NCBI RefSeq assembly: GCF_042432905.1
Contig: NZ_JBHLWI010000032.1
Location: 1 to 64,000, forward strand
DNA length: 64,000 nt
From: Fontibacter flavus
Lineage (GTDB): Bacteria > Bacteroidota > Bacteroidia > Cytophagales > Cyclobacteriaceae
Direction of reading: 5' to 3'
Numbering within the stretch: the stretch's first letter is position 1; every line of letters starts with the position of its first letter. The notes below the pieces were generated by a model, which worked only from the letters and a program-made list of their open reading frames with translations, had not been told where the DNA came from and ran no database searches. The position numbers and the translations under genes were made by a program. Below, piece after piece: positions 43,250-53,002 of this stretch.

Positions 43250-44168
43250 CTTGCTGCTGCCCTTATTGGCAATGCTTCTCTTCGCATCCTGCGATAGTCC
43301 TGAAGATAAAAAGGGGCGCTTTCTATTAAAAGGAAATGAAAAACTGATGGAAAATGACACCAAAGCAGCGGTAGATTTTTATTCGGAAGCACTTAAAATA
43401 GACCCTGATTATATAGATGCCCTTTATAACAGAGGGTTGGTTTACCAAAGACTCAATAGACTTGAAGACGCCATTGCTGATTATGGAAAGGTCCTGGTCA
43501 ATGATCCAGTACATCAAAATAGCTTGTTTCAAAGGGGATTGGCTTTATTGGACAATGGTGAATATTACAAGGCGCTGGTGGATGCAGAAACACTGATTAA
43601 AACTTATCCAGATGAGTGGCAAAGTTATTTTATTCATGGCCTCATATCGGAGAGGATGGATAACTATGAAGCGGCATTGGTATCTTTTGATCGAGGTCTC
43701 ACGCTCCAACCTGAAAACACTGACCTTCTTGTCAATAAAGCAACTATTCTGTTTTATCAAAAAAACTATGAGGAGGCGGATTTATTGTTGAAACAAGCGG
43801 AAGAACTTCAACCCAACGAAGCCAATATCTTCAACCTTCGTTCCATGATTGCTTTTGATCTGAATAATTATCAGAAAGCCTTTGATTTAGTGGAAAAAGC
43901 TATTCAACTGAATCAGAGGGAGCCTTATTATTATAACAATAGGGGCCTTTACCACTTATTTCTAGGGAATCTAGAGGCAGGTATTGAAGACATTAATTAT
44001 TCATTGAAGCAGGACTCTAAAAACCTATTTGCGCTTAGAAACAAAGGAATCTACTACACCCTTAAAGGCGACAAAGAACTGGCTTTAAGATATCTGGAAG
44101 ATGTATTCAGCAAAAGGCCCGAAATGGAATTGCTTCAGGAATATCTGGAAAGGGCTCAGACGCTCTGA
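43227..44168 (+). CDS. TPR-repeat lipoprotein
   Basis: A 313-residue lipoprotein with a lipobox ending FASC (Cys22). The start at 43227 is chosen because it begins a clean lipoprotein signal (MKTLIRLSLLLPLLAMLLFA) and overlaps the upstream gene by 23 bases; a start 66 bases earlier would bury the signal. The mature part consists of about seven tetratricopeptide repeats (for example AVDFYSEALKIDPDYIDALY and RLEDAIADYGKVLVNDPVHQ). Likely a protein-interaction scaffold on the periplasmic or outer membrane. It ends 13 bases inside the tail of the hybrid histidine kinase gene on the opposite strand. Confidence 0.85.
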   Translation: MKTLIRLSLLLPLLAMLLFASCDSPEDKKGRFLLKGNEKLMENDTKAAVDFYSEALKIDPDYIDALYNRGLVYQRLNRLEDAIADYGKVLVNDPVHQNSLFQRGLALLDNGEYYKALVDAETLIKTYPDEWQSYFIHGLISERMDNYEAALVSFDRGLTLQPENTDLLVNKATILFYQKNYEEADLLLKQAEELQPNEANIFNLRSMIAFDLNNYQKAFDLVEKAIQLNQREPYYYNNRGLYHLFLGNLEAGIEDINYSLKQDSKNLFALRNKGIYYTLKGDKELALRYLEDVFSKRPEMELLQEYLERAQTL

Positions 44169-47100
44169 TTGGCGATTTTGAGCACTTCTTTGATTTTTCT
44201 CAAAAGTTCTGAGGCATCAATAGGTTTGGCCACATAGCCATCAAAGCCGGTCTTGTCTATTCTGTCCATCACTTCGATTTTGTCAGCAGCTGAAAGGGCC
44301 AAAACAGGAACATTTGACATGGCTTTAATCTTTTCAGTAGCTTCAAACCCATTCATGACAGGCATTTGAATATCCATCAGAACGCAGTCGTATTCCCCGT
44401 CCTCAATTGCCTCAACAGCAAGCTTGCCATTGCTGACGCGATGGTACTGAATACCCCATTTTTTGATGATTTTTCCTAAAACCAAGGCATTTACGTCATT
44501 ATCCTCAGCCATCAGCAATTTCACTTCTGACAAGCTTTTTGGTCTGGAATAAGTCACCGGTGTCTCAGCTTGCGGAGTTGGCGCTTCCTTAGCTGCTTCG
44601 GTCTTTACTTCCTGGGAAGGCTTTACCTCCTCAACCGGTTTAACATCCTGTACTGATTTGACAGGAACTACCGGCTTTTGCTCGACTTTAGCATTTACCG
44701 AAGTTTGTGCGAATAATTTATCGAAGTTAATTTCGAAGAAGAAAGAGGATCCTACACCAACTTCAGAGTGAAGGTCAATTTTACTTCCCATAAGACCAAG
44801 AAGCTTCTTAGTGATCGAGAGACCAAGTCCTGTACCTCCGTATTTTTTACTGAAAGAATGTTGAACTTGATCAAATTCGTTAAAAATTCTTTCCTGATGT
44901 TCTTTGGCTATGCCTATACCATTATCCCTTACCTCAAAATAAACCTTGACTTTTGAATCTTTATTTTCTTTAATTTCAACTACCAATTCCACATTTCCAT
45001 TATTCGTGAATTTCAATGCATTGGTAATCAGATTATTCAATATTTGCGCTAGTCGGACTTTATCTCCCTTCACTTCAAATCCCAGGTCATTCTTCAGTTT
45101 CAGGCTAAGTTTATTACCACTGTCTTTGGCATGGAATTCCAATCCGCTGATCACATTCCTGACTACCTCTTCCAGGTTCATAGGACTCTTTTCAAGCGTT
45201 AGTTTCCCAGCCTCAATTTTCTGGAAATCTAAAAGGTCATTGATCATGGTGATCAAATTCTCTACAGCAAAATTGATGGTATTGAAAGCAGAGGCTTGAA
45301 CAGAGGTATGATCGTCCTGAAGCAATGAATAAACAGAACCTGAAATTGCATTTAAAGGGGTCCTTAGTTCATGACTGATAATGGACAAAAATTCAGATTT
45401 CACCTGACTGGCTTTTAGCGCTTCTTCCTTGGCGTCTCTCAATCTGTCTTCAAATTTCTTCTGTTCCGTGATATCGGTCAGGTAGCCATACCATACCACA
45501 TCGCCGTTTTCCAACTCTTCTGGTTTGGCAGCTCCGAGTACCCACTTATAATTATTCGTACCTGGCTCAATTATCCTAAATTTACAGGTCCAGGAAGTCA
45601 TTTTCCTAGCGGAGGATACTGTTGAAGTAAGTACGGTTGCAATATCTTCAGGATGCACTTTGGATATTGCTTTGCCTACATCCTTAAATGCTGCCAACTC
45701 CTGTTCCTCAAGATCCAAGAGGTTTTTAATACCGGGACTTAGGTAAGTGAAGTTCATATCACCTTCTTTATCCACTACAAACTGATAAAGTGCTCCAGGG
45801 ATATTCTCTGTCAAATGATAAAGGGCATCCATAGATTCATTCATGGATGTTTTGACAGTTATCTCCCTCTCAGAGATTTCATGGATACTGGAAATCAAAT
45901 AGTTTTGCCCTTGGATTTGGGTAAACTTAGTGGATATTTCCACCGTACTTTCATCCCCAGAAGCATTCTTGAAACTACTTTGGTACAGTTTATTCCCCTG
46001 CGAAGTCAATTGCTCCACATGATTGTCCCAAATTTCCTTTTCTATAAATAAAGGTTCAATATCACGGATTTCCTGAGGGAATTGATGGTTATTGGAAGGA
46101 CTGTATTTTAATAAAGCTTGTTGATTGTAAAAAGTAATCTTGCCTGAGATATCCGTGATAAATACCGGATCAGGAGTCAAGTCAAATATTTCCTTATATA
46201 CAGACAATTGATTAAGATGCTGTTGATCTTTGGTAATGTCCTGAATAGTGCCAAAAACCCTGGGTGGTTTATTGGTCAGCATGTGGGCCCTACCTGCGAA
46301 TTTTACCCACTTATATCCATCTTCACCAGCCTTGACCTGAAGCACCATATCAAAATCCTTACCCGAGGCGGTAAGGGAAGAAATGGCGTTTTTAACCAAA
46401 GTCTTATCCCCTGCAGCAAAGAGGTTTACCATATCTTCAATGGCAAATGCCGCATTTCTTTTTAATCCAAAAATATCGTAAATCTCTTCTGAAAAGTAGA
46501 TGGCGTTATCCTGGGGCATTACTTCCCAGAAACCAATCTGACTGATCTTCTCACCTAAAACATAGAGTTCGTTGAGATTCTGCTTGTCTACTATCTGCTG
46601 TTGGATATCAGTTACATCCCGTCCTATAGCATAAAACTTGCCGACGATAAAGTGAACATTAAACTCAAACCATCTATAACTGCTGTTTTTCGAGAGAATC
46701 CTGGCGACAAAGTTGCTGTTTTTTCTCTCCTGTCTAACATCAAAAAGTAAAGACTTGACCATTTCTAGGTCATCAGGATGAAAATAGCTACAAAGCTCAA
46801 TATTGACAATTTCTTCAGGATTATAACCTAATAATGGCTTTATAGAATTACTCACCCAAGTCAGAAATGATTCCTGACCAATACCGATAAGATCAATGGA
46901 GTTTCTAAAGAAATATTGAGAGTCTTTTTTGGCAGGCAATCCCTGCCCTCTCATTTCCTTGCCCTTATAGAAAAGGAAATAGTTAGATGCATTCTCTTGA
47001 GGCAATTCTAAGAAAAAGGTGTACTCAACCCCCATGAAAGTCAAAATCAACTCTTCATTGAAGATGTAGGAATTGATATCCAGTCCCAATCCCACCAAAC

Positions 47101-47251
47101 TTCGCTCATCCAAGAATTGACCTATTTGATTTTCAAAGGCTTGATTACTATAAAAAATATTATATGGATAAGAATCATCAGCCAAAAAAACCATTTCGCT
47201 GGATTCGAAAATTATCTTCTTAAAAGTATTATTAATACCTCTTTCTTTCAT
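44156..47251 (-). CDS. Hybrid histidine kinase with multiple PAS domains
   Basis: A 1031-residue soluble hybrid sensor kinase. No membrane helix is seen. Sensor region: about four PAS/PAC units at roughly residues 10-100 (weak), 115-220, 230-345, 350-465 and 475-600. The HisKA domain carries the phospho-acceptor His627 in IISHELRTPLNAI, the ATPase domain follows with N and G boxes (DNGIGIAKEH, GTGLGL), then a Pro/Val/Glu-rich linker (about 855-905) with repeats of a VKPVxEVK pattern. The receiver domain has Asp960 (VLMDIQMP) and Lys1009 in YVAKP. No response regulator or output gene is adjacent, so signalling partners are unknown. It overlaps the convergent TPR gene by 13 bases. Confidence 0.9.
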   Translation of the reverse strand: MKERGINNTFKKIIFESSEMVFLADDSYPYNIFYSNQAFENQIGQFLDERSLVGLGLDINSYIFNEELILTFMGVEYTFFLELPQENASNYFLFYKGKEMRGQGLPAKKDSQYFFRNSIDLIGIGQESFLTWVSNSIKPLLGYNPEEIVNIELCSYFHPDDLEMVKSLLFDVRQERKNSNFVARILSKNSSYRWFEFNVHFIVGKFYAIGRDVTDIQQQIVDKQNLNELYVLGEKISQIGFWEVMPQDNAIYFSEEIYDIFGLKRNAAFAIEDMVNLFAAGDKTLVKNAISSLTASGKDFDMVLQVKAGEDGYKWVKFAGRAHMLTNKPPRVFGTIQDITKDQQHLNQLSVYKEIFDLTPDPVFITDISGKITFYNQQALLKYSPSNNHQFPQEIRDIEPLFIEKEIWDNHVEQLTSQGNKLYQSSFKNASGDESTVEISTKFTQIQGQNYLISSIHEISEREITVKTSMNESMDALYHLTENIPGALYQFVVDKEGDMNFTYLSPGIKNLLDLEEQELAAFKDVGKAISKVHPEDIATVLTSTVSSARKMTSWTCKFRIIEPGTNNYKWVLGAAKPEELENGDVVWYGYLTDITEQKKFEDRLRDAKEEALKASQVKSEFLSIISHELRTPLNAISGSVYSLLQDDHTSVQASAFNTINFAVENLITMINDLLDFQKIEAGKLTLEKSPMNLEEVVRNVISGLEFHAKDSGNKLSLKLKNDLGFEVKGDKVRLAQILNNLITNALKFTNNGNVELVVEIKENKDSKVKVYFEVRDNGIGIAKEHQERIFNEFDQVQHSFSKKYGGTGLGLSITKKLLGLMGSKIDLHSEVGVGSSFFFEINFDKLFAQTSVNAKVEQKPVVPVKSVQDVKPVEEVKPSQEVKTEAAKEAPTPQAETPVTYSRPKSLSEVKLLMAEDNDVNALVLGKIIKKWGIQYHRVSNGKLAVEAIEDGEYDCVLMDIQMPVMNGFEATEKIKAMSNVPVLALSAADKIEVMDRIDKTGFDGYVAKPIDASELLRKIKEVLKIANQSV

Positions 47252-47397
47252 TGAAAGTTAAATCTAAATATGATTCTTAAAGCTTAAAACTGGGTGATAA
47301 TTCAAATCATTATCATTTAACGTTGTAAACATACATTAATTTGTTTTTTGTACCAAATTTTTTGCTTTTAAAATGTATGAAAATGTTTTTTAACATA

Positions 47398-48615
47398 TTA
47401 AATCCCAAATTCAACCTGAAACATTCCTGCCCAAGAGTTGCCCGTATTGTTAAAACTACGCAAACCTTCTAGCCATTTATATCCAAAATTTGCCTGTATT
47501 TTTATCCTATGACCGTTTATATAATGAGAATATCCTGCCAAAAGCTCATCCGCCCTATTTTGAAACTGGGCTATACTGGCATCAGGGGTCACTTTTGTAT
47601 ATCTTAAGGCTATTTCATTTTTTGGATCAAGCATTTTACTGATCTGGGAATTGAGTCCTTTTCCCACTGACACAAACCTGATATCTCCTTCTGCATTACT
47701 TGTAATTGGGTCTGATGAGGTTCTTTGCAGATACTCCACAGAAATTGCCAAACCCTGGTATTTAAATATACCATCGACGATAAAGCTGTCCATATTTCTT
47801 GTGGCAAACAATTCTGGTCCCAATTGCCCTCCTGTCCTATTGGCTTTATAATTTTTGGAAAAGGTTATCCCCAAAGCAAGCTTTGGTTTGGGTTCAAACT
47901 CCAAATCACCCTCTGAATAATCCCCACTGTTTGTAAACTTCCCAAATGGCAAATATTCCAAGCGACCGGTATAAGCCAAGCCATTGTTGATCGCAGGTGC
48001 ATTTCTCCCATCCCCTGTGGAAATTACGCCTTTTAATTGAATAATTGAAGCATTCTTAAAAGGAATAGTCTGATAAAGAAACAATCCAAAATCCCTGTCA
48101 ATGGTGAACAGGGCATTGGCCAAAGACCTGTCTGCAAACTGCTGATTTCCTGAACTGATCACCCTTTGCCTATTCCCCGGTAATTTGGACTGACCAAAAC
48201 CAATATAGAAGTTGTCATTGAACACATAATATAAAATAGCATCCCTGATTGGTTGGGCGACAAGACCGGATTCTAGATCAAGATCAGCCCTGGAAAACGC
48301 CAATTGAATATAATATTGAAGTTTTGGGTTGCCTACAAATCCATCGAAGCGCAACCTTAACCTCCTTACACGCATCTCAAACTGGTTCACTTCAAAATCA
48401 TCCCCATCAAGTGTATTAAATCCAGCACGGTTCTGCATCCTGAACCTAAAGTTCATCAGGAATACTGAGTCCTTAGAAAAGCCTATACCCTCATCGACTT
48501 TGAGCAATGCCCTTTCATCAGACTCCACAGTCTGTGCCTCGCTAACAAGTATCGTTAGAAAAAAGAGGAGTGAAAAGGAAAGAAATTTTAAAACCTTTGA
48601 AATCAAACGGTGCAT
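47398..48615 (-). CDS. Porin of the phosphate-selective O/P type
   Basis: A 405-residue outer membrane protein with a signal peptide (ending SEAQ near residue 29) and a barrel of alternating beta strands, resembling the OprO/OprP phosphate-selective porin family (PF07396). Segments such as RRLRLRFDGFVGNPKLQYYIQ and QSKLPGNRQRVISSGNQQF are typical of the Bacteroidetes members. It ends FQVEFGI with a C-terminal beta signature. Selectivity for phosphate is a family label only. The gene stands alone. Confidence 0.85.
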   Translation of the reverse strand: MHRLISKVLKFLSFSLLFFLTILVSEAQTVESDERALLKVDEGIGFSKDSVFLMNFRFRMQNRAGFNTLDGDDFEVNQFEMRVRRLRLRFDGFVGNPKLQYYIQLAFSRADLDLESGLVAQPIRDAILYYVFNDNFYIGFGQSKLPGNRQRVISSGNQQFADRSLANALFTIDRDFGLFLYQTIPFKNASIIQLKGVISTGDGRNAPAINNGLAYTGRLEYLPFGKFTNSGDYSEGDLEFEPKPKLALGITFSKNYKANRTGGQLGPELFATRNMDSFIVDGIFKYQGLAISVEYLQRTSSDPITSNAEGDIRFVSVGKGLNSQISKMLDPKNEIALRYTKVTPDASIAQFQNRADELLAGYSHYINGHRIKIQANFGYKWLEGLRSFNNTGNSWAGMFQVEFGI

Positions 48616-49030
48616 AAAAGGCTGTTTATTGCCAATAAGTAAACAACTAATTCTTGTCCAATTTCAGAATTATTATGAAAAGAACAAGCGATTTTGAATC
48701 ATTTAGGCAGATTATTTACAAAAAAAATCAGCATTTTTTTGTGATTTTTCACCAAAAACAAAACAATAGAAACCAATGACAGGGAACTACATATAAAATC
48801 CATACAAGTGCTACCCCTTTTTTAATCTGTCAAATGAAATTTTGATCATTTTTTCAAACTCGTTTCATTAAAAGCAGCCCTAATTCATGTTTTAAACAAA
48901 TAGATTCAATAAATATCGCTTAAAGGGAACCCTAGGACCGCTCGATTCTAGCTTTAAATTTTCAATTCAATCGAACAAAAAAAGCCAAGCGGGATACCCA
49001 CTTGGCTTCAATTTTTTAATTCAAAAAGAA
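48616..49030. other. Intergenic region between porin and aconitase genes
   Basis: AT-rich, without a convincing reading frame. It includes the upstream region of the minus-strand porin gene and, at 48976-49010, the terminator of the minus-strand aconitase gene. No exact promoter match was found for the porin. Nothing else is apparent between about 48700 and 48970. Confidence 0.6.
48976..49010 (-). terminator. Rho-independent terminator after aconitase
   Basis: On the minus strand AAGCCAAGTGGG pairs with CCCGCTTGGCTT around TA and T, with one bulge, followed by a run of seven T. It lies 20 bases past the stop codon of the aconitase gene. Confidence 0.9.
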
Positions 49031-51292
49031 TTAGATACCTGCTTTAATCAAGTTCAATGCTGAACCTGCTTTAAACCATTCAATCTGTCCTTCATTATAA
49101 GTATGATTTACTTTGATCTCATTTCTTGAACCATCTGCATGGTTCAATACTACTGTCAAAGGCTTACCTGGTGCAAACTCTGTCAATCCAAGGATATCGA
49201 TGGAATCATCCTCCTGGATCAGATCATAATCGGCAGGATTGGCAAAGGTCAGGGCAAGCATCCCCTGCTTTTTAAGGTTAGTCTCGTGGATTCTGGCAAA
49301 TGATTTCACCAAAATAGCCCTAACACCCAAGAATCTCGGCTCCATAGCAGCATGCTCTCTGGAAGAACCTTCGCCATAGTTTTCGTCACCAACGACAATA
49401 GAACCAATACCCTGAAGTTTATACTGACGCTGAACAGCAGGAACTTCTCCGTATTCACCAGTCAATTGGTTTTTCACCTTATTTGTTTCTTCATTGTAGG
49501 CATTGACTGCTCCAATCAACATATTATTGGAAATGTTGTCCAAATGACCTCTGTATCTCAACCAAGGTCCTGCCATGGAAATATGATCAGTGGTACATTT
49601 TCCTTTAGCCTTAATCAACAATTTCAGTCCTTTCAGGTCTGTTCCCTCCCAAGCTTTGAAAGGCTCCAATAGTTGTAATCTTTCAGATTGAGGATCAACA
49701 ATCACCTGCACTTTAGAACCGTCCTGCGCTGGGGCCTGATATCCTGCATCCTCTACCGCAAATCCTTTTGTAGGCAATTCCAAACCTTTTGGCTCGTCCA
49801 ATTTTACCTGCTGACCATCTTCATTGGTCAAGGTATCTGTCATTGGATTGAAAGTCAGGTCACCGGCAATTGCCAATGCTGTAACGACTTCTGGAGATGC
49901 TACAAAAGCATGTGTATTTGGGTTACCATCAGCTCTTTTCGCAAAGTTTCTGTTGAATGAAGTGATGATGGAGTTTTTCTCCTGCTTATCGGCTCCATGA
50001 CGTGCCCACTGACCGATACAAGGTCCACAGGCATTGGCCAATACGACACCGCCCATTTTCCCGAAAACATCCAGGAATCCATCTCTTTCAACTGTAAATC
50101 TTACCTGCTCAGAACCAGGAGTGATGGTGTATTCAGATTTTGCGATCAATTTTTTATCAACTGCCTGCTGAGCAAGTGAAGCAGCCCTGGAAATATCTTC
50201 ATAAGAAGAGTTGGTACAGGAACCGATCAAACCTACGTCCAATTTAGCAGGCCATCCGTTTTCTTTCACTGCAGCAGCAAATTTAGAAAGCGGCCAAGCC
50301 AAATCCGGAGTAAATGGACCATTAACATGTGGTTCCAGCTCAGAAAGATTGATTTCAATTACCTGGTCAAAATATTTTTCAGGATTGGCATACACTTCAG
50401 CATCACCATTCAGGTGTTCTTTGATGGTATTGGCCATATCTGCAATATCACCTCTTTCAGTTCCTCTCAAGTAGGCTTCTGATTTTTCATCATAACCGAA
50501 AATAGAAGTAGTGGCACCTATTTCTGCTCCCATATTACAGATCGTACCTTTACCAGTAGCGGACAAAGATCTTGCACCCTCTCCAAAGTATTCTACAACT
50601 GCACCGGTACCGCCTTTTACAGTCAGGATACCTGCCACTTTCAGGATAACGTCTTTAGCTGAAGTCCAACCTGATAATTTGCCTGTCAACTTCACACCGA
50701 TCAGTTTCGGGAACTTAAGTTCCCATGGAAGACCTGCCATCACATCGCAGGCATCTGCACCTCCGACACCGATAGCGATCATACCCAAACCACCTGCATT
50801 TGGTGTATGGGAATCGGTACCGATCATCATACCACCTGGAAATGCGTAATTCTCCAATACTACTTGGTGGATGATACCAGCTCCCGGTTTCCAAAATCCG
50901 ATACCATATTTATTGGAAACAGAAGACAAAAACTCATAAACTTCTCTGTTCTTATCTTTGGCCTTGTTCAAATCAGCAGTTGCCCCTACCTCAGCTTGGA
51001 TCAAGTGATCGCAGTGAACAGTAGATGGAACAGCTACTTTATCTTTTCCTGCCTGCATAAACTGCAAAAGAGCCATCTGTGCAGTAGCATCCTGCATTGC
51101 AACTCTATCAGGATTGAAGTCTACATATGACACACCTCTTCCAAATGCCTCAGAGGCTTCACCCTGAGTGAGGTGCGCATACAATATTTTTTCTGTCAAG
51201 GTAAGAGGTCTTCCTACTGCTTTTCGGGCAGCCGATATCCTTGAAGGATATTTCTCATAGACCGCCTTGATCATTTCTATATCAAACGCCAT
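49031..51292 (-). CDS. Aconitate hydratase
   Basis: Tricarboxylic acid cycle enzyme that interconverts citrate and isocitrate through a [4Fe-4S] cluster. The 753 residues and the motifs match the mitochondrial-type aconitase (AcnM-like) rather than the longer AcnA. Cluster ligands are Cys359 in IGSCTNSSYED and Cys422/Cys425 in NACGPCIGQW. Substrate-binding GTDSHTPNAGGLG is at 158-170, and the swivel domain occupies the last third (GSSREHAAMEPRFLG). Cytoplasmic, monocistronic, with an exact -7 promoter element upstream and a terminator downstream. The isozyme symbol is not assigned. Confidence 0.95.
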   Translation of the reverse strand: MAFDIEMIKAVYEKYPSRISAARKAVGRPLTLTEKILYAHLTQGEASEAFGRGVSYVDFNPDRVAMQDATAQMALLQFMQAGKDKVAVPSTVHCDHLIQAEVGATADLNKAKDKNREVYEFLSSVSNKYGIGFWKPGAGIIHQVVLENYAFPGGMMIGTDSHTPNAGGLGMIAIGVGGADACDVMAGLPWELKFPKLIGVKLTGKLSGWTSAKDVILKVAGILTVKGGTGAVVEYFGEGARSLSATGKGTICNMGAEIGATTSIFGYDEKSEAYLRGTERGDIADMANTIKEHLNGDAEVYANPEKYFDQVIEINLSELEPHVNGPFTPDLAWPLSKFAAAVKENGWPAKLDVGLIGSCTNSSYEDISRAASLAQQAVDKKLIAKSEYTITPGSEQVRFTVERDGFLDVFGKMGGVVLANACGPCIGQWARHGADKQEKNSIITSFNRNFAKRADGNPNTHAFVASPEVVTALAIAGDLTFNPMTDTLTNEDGQQVKLDEPKGLELPTKGFAVEDAGYQAPAQDGSKVQVIVDPQSERLQLLEPFKAWEGTDLKGLKLLIKAKGKCTTDHISMAGPWLRYRGHLDNISNNMLIGAVNAYNEETNKVKNQLTGEYGEVPAVQRQYKLQGIGSIVVGDENYGEGSSREHAAMEPRFLGVRAILVKSFARIHETNLKKQGMLALTFANPADYDLIQEDDSIDILGLTEFAPGKPLTVVLNHADGSRNEIKVNHTYNEGQIEWFKAGSALNLIKAGI

Positions 51293-51339
51293 TGCTAGTT
51301 GTAATTTAAAGGTAATGTATGTATATTTTCAAATCGACC

Positions 51340-51348
51340 GCAAAGATA
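51340..51348 (-). promoter_or_regulatory. -7 promoter element of the aconitase gene
   Basis: Minus-strand TATCTTTGC, an exact TAnnTTTG match followed by C. Predicted transcription start is about 40 bases before the ATG at 51292. Upstream -33 sequence is only T-rich. Confidence 0.55.
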
Positions 51349-51574
51349 AAAAAACGGGGCAAAAATGGAAGTAAAATAACACTGTAGGCAAGCTTTTGAC
51401 GAAAAATATCAGATTCCATTTAATTTATATCATTCAAGTCCAAAATTAACCACGGGATATTTCAATTTACCATAAGCATCTCCGCTATTTTAGTGTTTAA
51501 AGTTGCCTAAAAAGATTTTCTTTGACATCCAAATCACTCTAATCAAAGAAGTTATTATTTCACCTTTCAGCTTC

Positions 51575-52876
51575 CTAACCGACAAAAAACCATATTCCCA
51601 AACCAAAGACCAGAAGTCCGGCAATAAAGAAATAAAAGGTATACCTGAAGATTTCTTTTGCGGGAATACCAGTGATGGAAAGCAAAGGAAGGGCCCAAAA
51701 GGGCTGCAACATATTCGTCAACTGATCCCCAAAAGCAAACGCCATAATCATCTTGGACAAATCCAAACCCATCTTCATGGAAGCTTCCATGATTACTGGT
51801 CCCTGTATGGCCCATTGACCACCACCGGAGGGGACAAAAAGGTTGATCAAAGCCGAACTTAAGAAAGCCAACAAGGGAAAAGAGTCAGCACTTGACCTCA
51901 TGACCATATCATCCGCCAGCATCACCAACAGACCTGAATATTTCATCATACCCAAGATCCCGGCATAAAAAGGAAACTGTATCACAATATCAGTGGCACC
52001 TTTGACCGCATACCCCAATGCTTTTACATAGGCTTCGAGGCTTTTATAGGCAAAAAGACCTGCACCTAAAAGAACAAAATTGACAAAATTCAAGTCCACA
52101 AATGACCAATCTACACCCTTGGATTGCAAAAAATCACCCAGTACGAGCAAAAGGATCAACAGGCCCAATAGAAACCCCCAGCTATCTTTTCCCTGAAAAA
52201 TCCTGACTTTTTCTTTAGAAAGAAAATTTTCCACTGTCTCCGAGACCTTTTTTTTGGACAAGAAAACCAATAAAAAAATCAAAACAAGGATCATTACCGC
52301 ATTGATCCATAGATTGAATTCGGAAAAGATGGTCTGATTGATTGGGATAATCCCAGTAATATTGGCCAGAAAATGGTCTCGCTCTGCCACTTTCAAAGTC
52401 GCTGAGCCTGACAGACCTCCATGCCAAACCAACATGCCAAGATACCCTGCAGCTCCCACCAAAGGATAGTTGATCCGCACACCCCTCTCCTTTCCTTCTT
52501 CTCCTATTTTTTTAGCTAAGACAGCCCCAAGCACCAATCCGAACCCCCAATTGATATACCCCCCAAAAATTGCGACAAGGCCTGTTATCAGTACGGCCTG
52601 TCTATTACTTTGGACACCAGCGGAAATATTCCCTAGCCATTTATCTATAGTCCTGGAGATAGCCAGGGCATGACCAAAGACCAATATGAGGACCATCTGC
52701 ATCGTAAACTCCAAGAGCTCCCAAAAACCTTGCTGCCAAAATTTCAACACATTAAAAGCATAAAAAGCATAATGGTCACCTTGTGGCTTTGTGAGAAATA
52801 GAGCAAACAAAAACACCACCAAACTCAGTAGTAAGGCTATCTCAAAAGTTGAGGGGAATTTCAGCTTTTTCTTCAT
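51575..52876 (-). CDS. Short-chain fatty acid transporter homologue (AtoE/TIGR00366-like)
   Basis: A 433-residue membrane protein with about twelve predicted helices, in the family of AtoE short-chain fatty acid permeases. Visible family-like segments include INWGFGLVLGAVLAKK, VGAAGYLGMLVWHGGLSGSATL and FVPSGGGQWAIQGP. Short-chain carboxylate uptake is the expected role, but substrate is unproven. It is monocistronic; upstream (52877-53002) is the divergent histidine kinase gene, so the pair could be functionally linked by shared control, which is speculation. Confidence 0.85.
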   Translation of the reverse strand: MKKKLKFPSTFEIALLLSLVVFLFALFLTKPQGDHYAFYAFNVLKFWQQGFWELLEFTMQMVLILVFGHALAISRTIDKWLGNISAGVQSNRQAVLITGLVAIFGGYINWGFGLVLGAVLAKKIGEEGKERGVRINYPLVGAAGYLGMLVWHGGLSGSATLKVAERDHFLANITGIIPINQTIFSEFNLWINAVMILVLIFLLVFLSKKKVSETVENFLSKEKVRIFQGKDSWGFLLGLLILLLVLGDFLQSKGVDWSFVDLNFVNFVLLGAGLFAYKSLEAYVKALGYAVKGATDIVIQFPFYAGILGMMKYSGLLVMLADDMVMRSSADSFPLLAFLSSALINLFVPSGGGQWAIQGPVIMEASMKMGLDLSKMIMAFAFGDQLTNMLQPFWALPLLSITGIPAKEIFRYTFYFFIAGLLVFGLGIWFFVG

Positions 52877-53002
52877 ACCAAATCAGCTTGATGCAGTTTG
52901 TTAAATTTCTGTTGGACGATAATCGCAAAACCAAAATATTAAAACTAATCAATCTTAAAAAAAATATTTACTTTTAGAGCCGATTTCACCCTTAGTACAA
53001 AA

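Noticed and set aside
47398..48615. Phosphate-specific transport by the porin
   Set aside because: Family label only; no phosphate regulon gene or selectivity residues can be shown here.
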